A stretch of 64,000 nucleotides of DNA from Nocardia abscessus NBRC 100374 (GTDB lineage: Bacteria; Actinomycetota; Actinomycetes; Mycobacteriales; Mycobacteriaceae). Positions 53,093-60,899 of this stretch are shown here, piece by piece. Under the pieces are notes generated by a model, which was given only the letters and a program-made list of their open reading frames with translations, ran no database searches and had not been told where the DNA came from. The number at the start of each line of letters is the position of its first letter. The first letter of the stretch is position 1. Position numbers and translations under genes: made by a program. Where the stretch lies: positions 1-64,000 of the forward strand of contig NZ_BAFP01000071.1 of NCBI RefSeq assembly GCF_000308455.1. The letters run 5' to 3'.

Positions 53093-53353
53093 TCAGGCGT
53101 CGTCGCGCAGCAGCCGCAGCGGCGCGTGATCGGCCCAGCCCTCCTGCGGCCAGTTGAACCACCCCGCCGACGCCGAGGTCCCGCCGTCGGGGTGCCGCAG
53201 CGCGCAGGCCGCCTCCGCATCGAGATCGAGCACCGCTGGGCGCACTCCGTTCGCGGCCAGATCCGCGACGATCGCTTGCCCGAGACCTCCGGCGCCGCCG
53301 GTGACGACCGCGACGGCGCCGTCCAATCCCGCCCGTTGCTCGAACCACGTCAT
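53093..53353 (-). pseudogene. SDR remnant (N-terminal Rossmann part only)
   Basis: The 86 encoded residues start MTWFEQRAGLDGAVAVVTGGAGGLGQAIVADL, the beginning of an SDR up to the second strand (PAVLDLD). They then run into sequence without NAG, Ser or Tyr-x3-Lys motifs and stop, where intact SDRs need about 250 residues. The ATG overlaps the stop of the preceding fragment (ATGA). It may be expressed, but it cannot be a working dehydrogenase. Confidence 0.55.
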
Positions 53354-53652
53354 CGCGGCGACCGCTCGAGATACGTCTCGCCGAACGCGGCGAGGAAATC
53401 GAGCGTGGCCCGACGGTCGCCTGTGCGGCCGGACACCACGATCCAATCCACTCCGGCCTGGGCCAGTTCCGCCAGCGCCGCCCGATGGCGCTCGGCGTCG
53501 ACGGTGGGAGTGGTGATGCCAGGTGGGTTGTAGGAGTACACGAGGTCGAACCCGTGCCGTTCGGCGGCGGCGGCGATCTCCGGCAGTGGTCCCGCGTCGA
53601 GCAGATCACCGTCGTACCCTGCGGTTTCCGGATAGTGGAAAATGAAACGCAT
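53350..53652 (-). pseudogene. Luciferase-like (LLM) monooxygenase remnant with internal deletion
   Basis: The 100 encoded residues begin like an LLM/F420-dependent oxidoreductase (MRFIFHYPETAGYDGDL, IAAAAERHGFDLVYSYN) and end like one (HRAALAELAQAGVDWIVVSG, LDFLAAFGETYL). The roughly 180-residue middle of the TIM barrel is missing. This suggests an in-frame internal deletion; a genuinely small protein is the alternative. It follows the FadE gene by 24 bases and overlaps the next fragment. Confidence 0.5.
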
Positions 53653-53676
53653 TGTCTGCCTGTCGCTTCGCGCCGG

Positions 53677-54906
53677 TCAGCGGCCTTGCTTGACTTGGTT
53701 GAACGGGACGTCGCGATCGGCGGCGAATTCGCGGGGCATGCCGAGCACGCGCTCGCTGATGACATTGCGCGCCATCTCGGTGCTGCCACCCGCCAGGCTC
53801 CACGCGGACCGGAACAGGTACTCGAGACCCACCTCGGCCGTGTCGGCCGCGTCCCCGGGGCTGTGGGTCGCCGCGGTGGAACCTGCGATGCGGACGGCCA
53901 TGTCCGTTTGCAGCCAAGCGTTCTCCGCGCTGAGCAGCCGGGGAATGGCACCGGCCGAGGGCGGCAGATCGCCGTTGGCGATCGCCCGCGAGACGTGCGC
54001 GATGAGCTGGTCGCGCACCACGTTCATGGCCCGCGCCTCGCCGATGTCCTCCCGGGTGCGCGGGTCGTTCCATTGCCCGGTGGCGCGGGCCAGCTCGATC
54101 AATCGGTCGGCCTCGCCGCCCAGGTGCGGGCGTGCGCCACTGGTGTAGGGCGAGGTGCCGCCCAGCGCGGCCCGCTCGTGGTGCAGCAGCCGGGACGCGG
54201 CGTCCCACCCGCCGTCCACCTGGCCGAGCACCGCCTCCTCCGGCAGCGCGACGTCGTCGAAGAACTCCTGGCAGAACTCGGTGGAGCCGGTCACCTGCTT
54301 GATCCGCTGCACGGTGACGCCTTCGGCGTGCACCGGCACCAGGAACATGGTGAGCCCGCGATGCTTGGTGACCTCCCAGTTGGTGCGAGCCAGGCACAGG
54401 CCGTAGTCGGCGGCGTACGCGCCGGAACTCCAGATCTTGGACCCGTTGAGAATCCAGCGGTCGCCGTCGCGTTCGGCGCGGGTGGTGAGTCCGGCCAGAT
54501 CCGATCCGCCGCGCGGCTCGGACAGGAACTGCGCCAGGATCTCCTCGCCGCGCAGCACCGCGGGCAGGTGGCTGCGTTTCTGCTCTTCGGTGCCGAGATC
54601 GAGCAGGCTCGCCGCGCAGATGGCCAGCGTCGGCACATTCAGCAGCAGTGGCATCTCGTAGGGGAGTGATTCCTCGGTGAACACACGCTGGTGGTCGGGG
54701 GTGAGGCCGAGCCCGCCGTACTCCGCAGGGAAGCAGATCCCGGCGAATCCGCCCTCGTGGAGGGTCCGTTGCAAGTGCCGGGCGCGCTCCCATGCCTCCT
54801 CCGTGTCGGACTTGTGGTCCGTCGCGGAAGCGGGGCCCAGGTTGTCCCGCAACCAGGTCCGCGCGCGGGCGCGGAAGTCCTCGACGGGCTCCAGATCTGT
54901 GGTCAT
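53677..54906 (-). CDS. Acyl-CoA dehydrogenase (FadE), pair 3, alpha-like
   Basis: A 409-residue ACAD with AQFLSEPRGGSDLAGLTT, WILNGSKIWSSGAYAADY and the C-terminal LAGGSTEMARNVISERVLGMPRE. ATG 54906 has GGAAGG ten bases upstream. It lies 34 bases after the beta-like FadE in the same direction, so the two probably form a third heteromeric dehydrogenase, here with the beta gene first. Confidence 0.94.
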   Translation of the reverse strand: MTTDLEPVEDFRARARTWLRDNLGPASATDHKSDTEEAWERARHLQRTLHEGGFAGICFPAEYGGLGLTPDHQRVFTEESLPYEMPLLLNVPTLAICAASLLDLGTEEQKRSHLPAVLRGEEILAQFLSEPRGGSDLAGLTTRAERDGDRWILNGSKIWSSGAYAADYGLCLARTNWEVTKHRGLTMFLVPVHAEGVTVQRIKQVTGSTEFCQEFFDDVALPEEAVLGQVDGGWDAASRLLHHERAALGGTSPYTSGARPHLGGEADRLIELARATGQWNDPRTREDIGEARAMNVVRDQLIAHVSRAIANGDLPPSAGAIPRLLSAENAWLQTDMAVRIAGSTAATHSPGDAADTAEVGLEYLFRSAWSLAGGSTEMARNVISERVLGMPREFAADRDVPFNQVKQGR

Positions 54907-54940
54907 TGCGACGGTGCCTTCCAGTTGGGTTCGATCGGGC

Positions 54941-56092
54941 TCACGCGGCCGCGGTGTCGAGCAGGTCGGTGATGTGGCGCCGGTGTTCCTCGGGCGTGCC
55001 GTAGAGGGCGCGGCCCAAGGTGATCCGGCGCAGATACAGGTGCATGTCGTGTTCCCAGGTGACGCCGATGCCGCCGTGCAACTGCACGCAGTCCTGGGCG
55101 ATCACCGGGGCTTTCGCTCCCACATAGGACTTCGCGATGCTGATCGCCTCGCCCGCACCGGCCGGGTCGTCGTCCCACGCGGCGGCAGCGGCGGTGGCGG
55201 TGGCTCGGCAAGCTTCCAGCCAGGTCTTGTTGTCGGCCATCCGGTGCTTGAGCGCCTGGTAGGAGGCCAGCTGCCGCCCGAAGGTGTAGCGGTCGAACAA
55301 CCAGGTCAGCGTCGCGGCGAGGGCGGTGTCGGCGGCGCCGGCCATTTCCGCGGCGGTGAGTGCGGCCGCCGCCTGCGCCTGCGCGCGTATCGCGGCCACG
55401 GCATCGTCGCCGACGTGCACCACCGCGTCGGCGGAGACCGCGACGTCCTCGAACGACACCCGTGCGGTACGGCGGACCAGATCCAGCGTCCACGTGGGAG
55501 TGATCGTCACGCCCGGGGCGTCGGCACGCACCAGCAGCTGCACCGGGCCGTCCGGGCTCTGGGCGCTCACCAGGAACAGGTCGGCCTGGTCGCCTGCCTC
55601 CACACGGTCTTTCACACCGTCGACCCGGTAGCCGTCGCCGTCGCGTTCGGCAACGGTGCTCGGTTCCGTGGCGCCGGCGTAGGGGGCGAGTGCCTCGAAG
55701 CCGCGGCCCGGTTCGTACACCGCCCACGTCACGATCGTTTCGCCGGTGCATACGGCGGCGACGAGGTCGGCGAGACGATCCGCTTCCGCGGCGAGCCCGG
55801 CAAGGACGGCACTGGTCGTGACGAACGGGCCGGGCGCGCAGGCGCGACCCAGTTCCTCCGCCACGAGGGCGAGTTCGGTCATCGGGCTGCCGGAGACCGT
55901 TCCGCCGCCGAGTTTCTCGGGCACCAGCATGGCCGTCCACCCCAGTTCCGCTCCGCGCCGCCACCAGCTCCGGTCGAATCCGGTCCCGGACTCGGCGAGG
56001 GCGCGCACGGTGGCGACCGGGACGGTGCTCGCGAGGAAGTCGCGGGTGGTCGACTGGAAAAACCGCTGATCCGCGGTGGTGTCGAGGGGCAT
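54941..56092 (-). CDS. Acyl-CoA dehydrogenase-like protein, pair 3, beta-like
   Basis: A 383-residue ACAD. The C-terminal domain has DRYTFGRQLASYQALKHRMADN and VQLHGGIGVTWEHDMHLYLRR, like the pair-2 beta subunit. ATG 56092 (MPLDTTADQRFF) has AAGGA upstream and is preferred over longer starts. It is the first gene of a minus-strand operon running to 53093, divergent from the P450 gene across a TetR-type operator. Confidence 0.92.
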   Translation of the reverse strand: MPLDTTADQRFFQSTTRDFLASTVPVATVRALAESGTGFDRSWWRRGAELGWTAMLVPEKLGGGTVSGSPMTELALVAEELGRACAPGPFVTTSAVLAGLAAEADRLADLVAAVCTGETIVTWAVYEPGRGFEALAPYAGATEPSTVAERDGDGYRVDGVKDRVEAGDQADLFLVSAQSPDGPVQLLVRADAPGVTITPTWTLDLVRRTARVSFEDVAVSADAVVHVGDDAVAAIRAQAQAAAALTAAEMAGAADTALAATLTWLFDRYTFGRQLASYQALKHRMADNKTWLEACRATATAAAAAWDDDPAGAGEAISIAKSYVGAKAPVIAQDCVQLHGGIGVTWEHDMHLYLRRITLGRALYGTPEEHRRHITDLLDTAAA

Positions 56093-56129
56093 GATTCCGG
56101 TCCTTCGGTTGACGCGCAGCGCGGGATAT

Positions 56130-56165
56130 GGAAATCTCATACTCACAGATGAGAGGCATATTCTC
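56130..56165. promoter_or_regulatory. TetR-type operator candidates between the FadE and P450 operons
   Basis: GAGAGGCATATTCTC (56151-56165) is a one-mismatch form of the palindrome at 44219 and 52319. A weaker copy, GGAAATCTCATACTC (56130-56144), has its centre 21 bp away, the same spacing as at 52319/52341. Confidence 0.5.
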
Positions 56166-56233
56166 AATCAGGGAAGTCAACTGGCAATGCCCGTCGAAAG
56201 CGAGGCAGGCCGGGGCGTCGAAGGGACCGTCGA

Positions 56234-57535
56234 GTGGTGAACAACTTCCAGGAGCTGGACTTCTTCCTCGGGCAGGAGCTGGTCGCCGATCCGTACCCGT
56301 ACTTCGACGCGCTGCGCGAGCAGTGCCCGGTGACACGCGAGAAGCATCACGACGTGATGATGGTGACCGGCTACGACGAGGCGCTCGAGGTCTACAACGA
56401 CGTCGAACGGTTCTCCTCCTGCGTCTCCGTCACCGGCCCGTTCCCGGGTTTCCCGGTTCCGCTGGAGGCGGGATCCGACGTCGACGCGCTGATCGCCGAG
56501 CACCGGGACAAACTGCCGATGAGCGACCAGTTGCCGACCCTGGACCCGCCGGTGCACACCGATCACCGCGCCTTGCTGATGCGGCTGATCACCCCGAAGC
56601 GCCTCAAGGAGAACGAGCAAGCGATGTGGGCGATCGCCGACCGGATGCTCGACCAGTACCTGGCCAAGGGCAAGGGGGACTGCATGCGTGAATTCGCGGG
56701 CCCCTTCACGCTGTATGTGATCGCCGATCTGCTGGGTGTCCCCGAGGACGACCAGGAGGAGTTCCTCCAAGCGCTGCAACGTGATCCGCACCGCGAGGGC
56801 GCCAGCGTCGGCAGCACCGCGGGGGAGAACATGTCGCACAACCCCATCGAATTCCTCTACGCCAAGTTCTCCGACTACGTCGAGGACCGCAGGACCAACC
56901 CGCGTGGCGACGTGCTGACCAGCATGGCCACCGCGACCTTCCCGGACGGCCGCGAGCCCGAGGTGCTCGATGTGGTGCGGGTGGCGGCGAACCTCTTTTC
57001 GGCAGGCCAGGAGACCACTGTCCGGCTGCTCAGTTCGGCGCTCAAGATCTTGGCCGAGCGCCGGGACATCCAGCAGTACCTGCGCGAGGACCGCAGCCGC
57101 ATCCAGAACTTCATCGAGGAGTGCCTCCGGATGGAGAGCCCGGTCAAGGGCGACTTCCGGCTGGCCAAGGTATCCACTTCGGTCGGCGGGACCGAGGTGC
57201 CCGTGGGCACGGTCCTGATGGTGGTCAACGGCGCCGCGAACCGGGACCCGCGCCGCTTCGAGGATCCGACCACCTTCGCGGCGGAACGCTCGAATGCGCG
57301 CTCGCATTTGGCCTTCGGGCGCGGTGTGCACACCTGCCCCGGTGCGCCGCTCGCGCGTGCCGAAGCCCGGGTCGCCATCGAGCGGCTGCTCGAGCGCACC
57401 ACCGACTTCCGTATCGATGAGAGCGTGCACGGCCCCGAGGGCGCGCGCGACTACCGCTATCTGCCGACGTTCATCTTGCGCGGGCTCACCGCGCTGCACC
57501 TGGAGTTCGACGTCGCGGAGGGCGGGGCCCGATGA
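56234..57535 (+). CDS. Cytochrome P450
   Basis: A 433-residue bacterial P450. It has the I-helix oxygen-binding AGQETT, the K-helix E-x2-R (EECLRMESP) and the heme loop FGRGVHTCPG with Cys368 as axial ligand. It hydroxylates a hydrophobic substrate. GTG 56234 follows AAGGGA. It overlaps the ferredoxin gene by four bases, so the redox partner is made with it; no ferredoxin reductase gene is in the window. Confidence 0.95.
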   Translation: MVNNFQELDFFLGQELVADPYPYFDALREQCPVTREKHHDVMMVTGYDEALEVYNDVERFSSCVSVTGPFPGFPVPLEAGSDVDALIAEHRDKLPMSDQLPTLDPPVHTDHRALLMRLITPKRLKENEQAMWAIADRMLDQYLAKGKGDCMREFAGPFTLYVIADLLGVPEDDQEEFLQALQRDPHREGASVGSTAGENMSHNPIEFLYAKFSDYVEDRRTNPRGDVLTSMATATFPDGREPEVLDVVRVAANLFSAGQETTVRLLSSALKILAERRDIQQYLREDRSRIQNFIEECLRMESPVKGDFRLAKVSTSVGGTEVPVGTVLMVVNGAANRDPRRFEDPTTFAAERSNARSHLAFGRGVHTCPGAPLARAEARVAIERLLERTTDFRIDESVHGPEGARDYRYLPTFILRGLTALHLEFDVAEGGAR

Positions 57536-57720
57536 AGGTCACCGTCGACGCGGATCGCTGCCGGGGCCACGGCGTCTGTCTCGGCCTGTGCCCGGACGTT
57601 TTCTCCTTGACCGACGACGGTTACGCCGAAGCCACCGTCGCCGAGGTGCCCGCACACCTCGAGGCACAGGTGCACGAAGCGGTGCAGTCTTGCCCCGAGC
57701 GTGCCATCGTCGTCGAGTGA
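57532..57720 (+). CDS. P450-associated [3Fe-4S]-type ferredoxin
   Basis: A 62-residue ferredoxin with C-x2-H-x2-C-x3-CP (CRGHGVCLGLCP) and a distal SCP. The second ligand position is His instead of Cys, as in several actinobacterial P450 partners. The ATG overlaps the P450 stop (ATGA). It should deliver electrons to that P450. Confidence 0.94.
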   Translation: MKVTVDADRCRGHGVCLGLCPDVFSLTDDGYAEATVAEVPAHLEAQVHEAVQSCPERAIVVE

Positions 57721-57741
57721 GCGCAGCGGCGAGCACGCCGC

Positions 57742-57763
57742 CCGGAGCGCTGATCAGCTCCGG
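57742..57763. terminator. Probable terminator between convergent operons
   Basis: A 7-bp stem CCGGAGC / GCTCCGG (57742-57748 / 57757-57763) with an 8-base loop that contains the stop codon of the minus-strand dehydrogenase. Confidence 0.4.
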
Positions 57764-58557
57764 TCGGCGGGCACGCCCGCGTCGATGGCGGTGTCCAATA
57801 TCCCCAGGTCGCCGCCCAATTCGGTGACCAACGCGCGCGCTACCGCCACATCTTTGCGGAGGAACTCGCCCACCGAGGCACGAAACACCTCGACCGCCCC
57901 CTTCGCCGCGACGCTGGTGACGGCACGGCCGCTACTGCTCGCGTGCGGCAGTGCGGCGAGCAGGGTTGCCTCGTCCACCTCCAGCTGGGCGCCCAGCCGG
58001 ATCGCGTCGGCGACCAGGCCGATCTGCGCCGCGAACAGCGCGTTGTTGACCAGTTTGACCCGCTGCCCGGCACCCAGCGGACCCACGTGCAGGACGGGAT
58101 CGGCATACGCCCGCACCACCGCTCGCGCGCGAGCCACCGCGTCCTCGGCGCCGCCGAGGAAGACGGTGAGTTCGCCCGCGGCGATGCTGTGCGGTCCGCC
58201 GCTCACCGGCGCGTCCACGACACCGACCCCAGGGGGCGCCGCCGCGGCGATGTCGACCACCGTCGCGGGGCTTCCCGTGGTGTGCACGATCAGCACGGCA
58301 TCGTGTGGCAGAGCGCGCAGCAGGGGCCCGCCGAGGCACACCTCGCGCACCTGATCATCGGTGAACACGCACAACACAACGGCTTCCGCGTGGCGGGCGG
58401 CCGCGGTGACGGATTCGACCGGATCGGCCCCGGTCTCGGCGAGCGCCGCACGCGCCTCGGCGGAGCGCCCGACCGCTCGGACGCTGTGCCCGGCCTGCAC
58501 CAGGCGCCGGATCATCGGGCGGCCCATCCGCCCGGCTCCCACGAATCCGATGCGCAC
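57754..58557 (-). CDS. 3-hydroxyisobutyrate dehydrogenase-like NAD(P)-dependent oxidoreductase, copy 1
   Basis: A 267-residue beta-hydroxyacid dehydrogenase. The N-terminal Rossmann motif is GFVGAGRMGRPM, the substrate motif DAPVSGGPH, and the catalytic Lys is in VKLVNNALF. The enzyme oxidises a 3-hydroxyacid to the semialdehyde, or reduces an aldehyde or imine. GTG 58557 has a perfect AAAGGAGG six bases upstream, which overlaps the end of the preceding paralogue. It is the last gene of operon H. Confidence 0.92.
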   Translation of the reverse strand: MRIGFVGAGRMGRPMIRRLVQAGHSVRAVGRSAEARAALAETGADPVESVTAAARHAEAVVLCVFTDDQVREVCLGGPLLRALPHDAVLIVHTTGSPATVVDIAAAAPPGVGVVDAPVSGGPHSIAAGELTVFLGGAEDAVARARAVVRAYADPVLHVGPLGAGQRVKLVNNALFAAQIGLVADAIRLGAQLEVDEATLLAALPHASSSGRAVTSVAAKGAVEVFRASVGEFLRKDVAVARALVTELGGDLGILDTAIDAGVPADRS

Positions 58558-58570
58558 GCGGGTCCTCCTT

Positions 58571-59389
58571 TCAGCGCTGCCGGTCCATCAGCGCGAGCGT
58601 CGCGTCGGCGGCGCCGAGCACGATTCCAGGGGCGATCCCCGCCGCGTCGGCCAAGCCGGCCACCAGTCCGACGTCCTTGCGGAGCAGATCGCCCGCGTGC
58701 GCGGCCAGCCGGTCCAACGTGCCGCCCGCGGAGACGATCCGGCCCAGCGCGAAACTGTTCGCGGTGCCGTGCGAGATCACTTCGCCGAGCCGGTCGGGGC
58801 TGATGCCCAGCCCCTGGCCGAGCGCCAGGGTGCTGGCGGCGGTGGCGAGATTCGCGGTGAACAACAGGTTGTTCAGCAGTTTGGTGGCCTGCCCGGAACC
58901 CACATCGCCGAGGTGGACGATCGGGTCGGCGTAGGTCTCGAAGACCGGGCGGCTGCGCTCGACGGCCTCGCTCGCGCCGCCGACCATGACCAGCAGCCTG
59001 CCTTCCGCGGCGGCGGGCCCGCCGCCGCTGACCGGCGCGTCGATCAGCGCGACCTGCTGGGCCGCAGCCGATTCCGCCAGCTTCCGGCAGGTGTCCGGGT
59101 GCACGGTGGAGTGCACGGCGATGATCGATCCCGGTGCGAGTCCGGCCAGCACGCCGTTGTCCCCGGTGACCACCTCGCGCACGTCGGCGTCGCCGACCAC
59201 GCACAGGCAGACCAGATCGCTGCGCGCGGCCAGGGCGGCGGGTGACGGGGCCGTCACCGCCGCGGTGTCGGCGAACGGCTCCAGCGCAGCGGGGCGGCGC
59301 GCCCACAAAGTGGTCGGGTAGCCGCCCTCGACGATGCGGCGCGCCATCGGCGCGCCCTGACTGCCCAACCCGATGAACCCGACGCGCAT
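58571..59389 (-). CDS. 3-hydroxyisobutyrate dehydrogenase-like NAD(P)-dependent oxidoreductase, copy 2
   Basis: A 272-residue paralogue of the next gene: GFIGLGSQGAPMARRI, DAPVSGGGPAAAEGRL and the catalytic Lys in TKLLNNLLF. Divergence from copy 1 is considerable, so the duplication is not recent. ATG 59389 overlaps the stop of the DoxX gene (ATGA). The two copies may act on different chain-length or stereoisomeric hydroxyacids. Confidence 0.92.
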   Translation of the reverse strand: MRVGFIGLGSQGAPMARRIVEGGYPTTLWARRPAALEPFADTAAVTAPSPAALAARSDLVCLCVVGDADVREVVTGDNGVLAGLAPGSIIAVHSTVHPDTCRKLAESAAAQQVALIDAPVSGGGPAAAEGRLLVMVGGASEAVERSRPVFETYADPIVHLGDVGSGQATKLLNNLLFTANLATAASTLALGQGLGISPDRLGEVISHGTANSFALGRIVSAGGTLDRLAAHAGDLLRKDVGLVAGLADAAGIAPGIVLGAADATLALMDRQR

Positions 59390-59910
59390 CAGCGCACCTC
59401 CTCGGTAGTGGTTTCCGGCACGGGGGCGGGCCGGTAGAAGACGGCCAGCAGTCCGGCCGTGGCCAGCACGCCCACACCGAGCGCGATGCCGCCACCGGCC
59501 CAGCCGGTGATCTCGATATCCGCCGCGTGGTCCAGCGACAGCCACCCGGGCCCGAGCAGACCCAGCGCCAGCGCGACGACGGCCAGCACGAGTACGTACT
59601 CGTAGCCTTCCTTGAAGACGAAGAATCCGTTGGCGCGGTGCGCGAGCAATCCGGCGACGAGCATGACCGAGACGACCGCCGCGGCCGCCAGCGGGGTGAG
59701 CAGGCCGAGCACCAGCAGGGCGCCAGCGCCGATCTCGGTGATCACGCTCAGCCAGGCCTGCAGCACTCCGTTGCGCAGCCCCAGCCCGCTGAACCACCGC
59801 GCCGTCCCGGGGATCCGGCCGCCGCCGATCCAATGATTGACGCCGTGCGCGATCATGGTGACTCCCACGACCACCCGCAGCAGCAGCAGCGCGACATCGG
59901 TGACTTCCAT
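59389..59910 (-). CDS. DoxX-family membrane protein
   Basis: A 173-residue protein with four to five hydrophobic helices. It has LRVVVGVTMIAHGVNHWIGGG and ARWFSGLGL near the N-terminus, as in DoxX/DoxD-like proteins. These are linked to quinone- or thiol-dependent redox at the membrane, but the role is mostly unknown. Tight coupling to hydroxyacid dehydrogenase and hydrolase genes suggests it serves the same pathway. Confidence 0.88.
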   Translation of the reverse strand: MEVTDVALLLLRVVVGVTMIAHGVNHWIGGGRIPGTARWFSGLGLRNGVLQAWLSVITEIGAGALLVLGLLTPLAAAAVVSVMLVAGLLAHRANGFFVFKEGYEYVLVLAVVALALGLLGPGWLSLDHAADIEITGWAGGGIALGVGVLATAGLLAVFYRPAPVPETTTEEVR

Positions 59911-59914
59911 GGCC

Positions 59915-60874
59915 TCACCTTCCTGGCCGCGCGGGTGCGCCGCCGTCGAATTGCATTACGGGACCGGTGAACTCGCCGGTCGTCTCGGCGACGACGCACT
60001 CTTCCGCGAAGGCGAGCACCGTCAGGTGGTACGCCGCCGCCGTGTGGCCCAAGCTGAGGTTGTGCCCGGTGTTGGGTTGCAGATTGAGCACCACCCGCGG
60101 CGCCGCGCGGAACAGTTCGCCGATGCGGGTCAGTTCCTCGATGTCGTTGCGCCACACCGTCTCATGATCGCCGGCGGTGAACCGCACCGGGATCCGCACC
60201 CGCGCGGCCGAGCGCGGGAACTCCCGATCGGCCCAGTTGGCGATGGTGGCGGCTTCCAGCCGGGGACCGGGTACGGCGATCGACGCACCGCCCACGAGTT
60301 CGGGTGGATACAGCCGCTGCGGCCGCCACAGCAGGTCACCGAGCCCGGCGGGCCGGGTACCCTCCGGGCGCGGGCCCCACAGCACTTCCTGGGCTTCGGG
60401 ATGGTGCGTGCGGCCGGTGCCTGCCAACTCCAGGCCGAGCAGTCCGCGGCCGCGCTCGTCGGCGGCCATGCGCAGCGCGAGTTCGCATCCCGCCGAATGC
60501 GCCAGCAGGAAGACGCCCGCGCCACGCGGCCGGTCGTCGAGGTGGGCTTCGACGGCCCCGTACATCAGATCGACACGCCGCCGTGGTGATACGAGCTGGT
60601 CGGCGAACGGACCCGAAGCGCCGTAGCCGGGCCGGTCCAGCGCGAGCACGGTGTAACCGAGACGCTGCCCCGTCCGCAGCAGCGAGAGTTCGGGATGCCC
60701 AGGGCAGTCGAAGTACGCCGAGGTGGTGGCGCCGCCGTGCAGGGCGACCAGCACCGCGCGGGGCGCGGGCGCATCGGCCAGCAGCCCCGACACGGGGATG
60801 CCGTCGACCTCGGCCTCCACGGGCAGCGGTCCGGCGTCGGCGAGGGGGCTGAGGTCGGATTCGGTGAGTGTCAT
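59915..60874 (-). CDS. Alpha/beta hydrolase
   Basis: A 319-residue alpha/beta hydrolase. HGGATTSAYFD gives the oxyanion region, LDRPGYGASG follows, and the nucleophile elbow reads AHSAG (Ala in place of the first Gly of G-x-S-x-G). GDHETVW carries a likely Asp and NTGHNLSLG the catalytic His. It could hydrolyse an ester, lactone or thioester, or cleave a C-C bond as meta-cleavage hydrolases do. It starts at ATG 60874, 25 bases after the thiolase stop. Confidence 0.9.
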   Translation of the reverse strand: MTLTESDLSPLADAGPLPVEAEVDGIPVSGLLADAPAPRAVLVALHGGATTSAYFDCPGHPELSLLRTGQRLGYTVLALDRPGYGASGPFADQLVSPRRRVDLMYGAVEAHLDDRPRGAGVFLLAHSAGCELALRMAADERGRGLLGLELAGTGRTHHPEAQEVLWGPRPEGTRPAGLGDLLWRPQRLYPPELVGGASIAVPGPRLEAATIANWADREFPRSAARVRIPVRFTAGDHETVWRNDIEELTRIGELFRAAPRVVLNLQPNTGHNLSLGHTAAAYHLTVLAFAEECVVAETTGEFTGPVMQFDGGAPARPGR

Positions 60875-60899
60875 CGCGTGCCTGTCTATGTCGCCGCGA

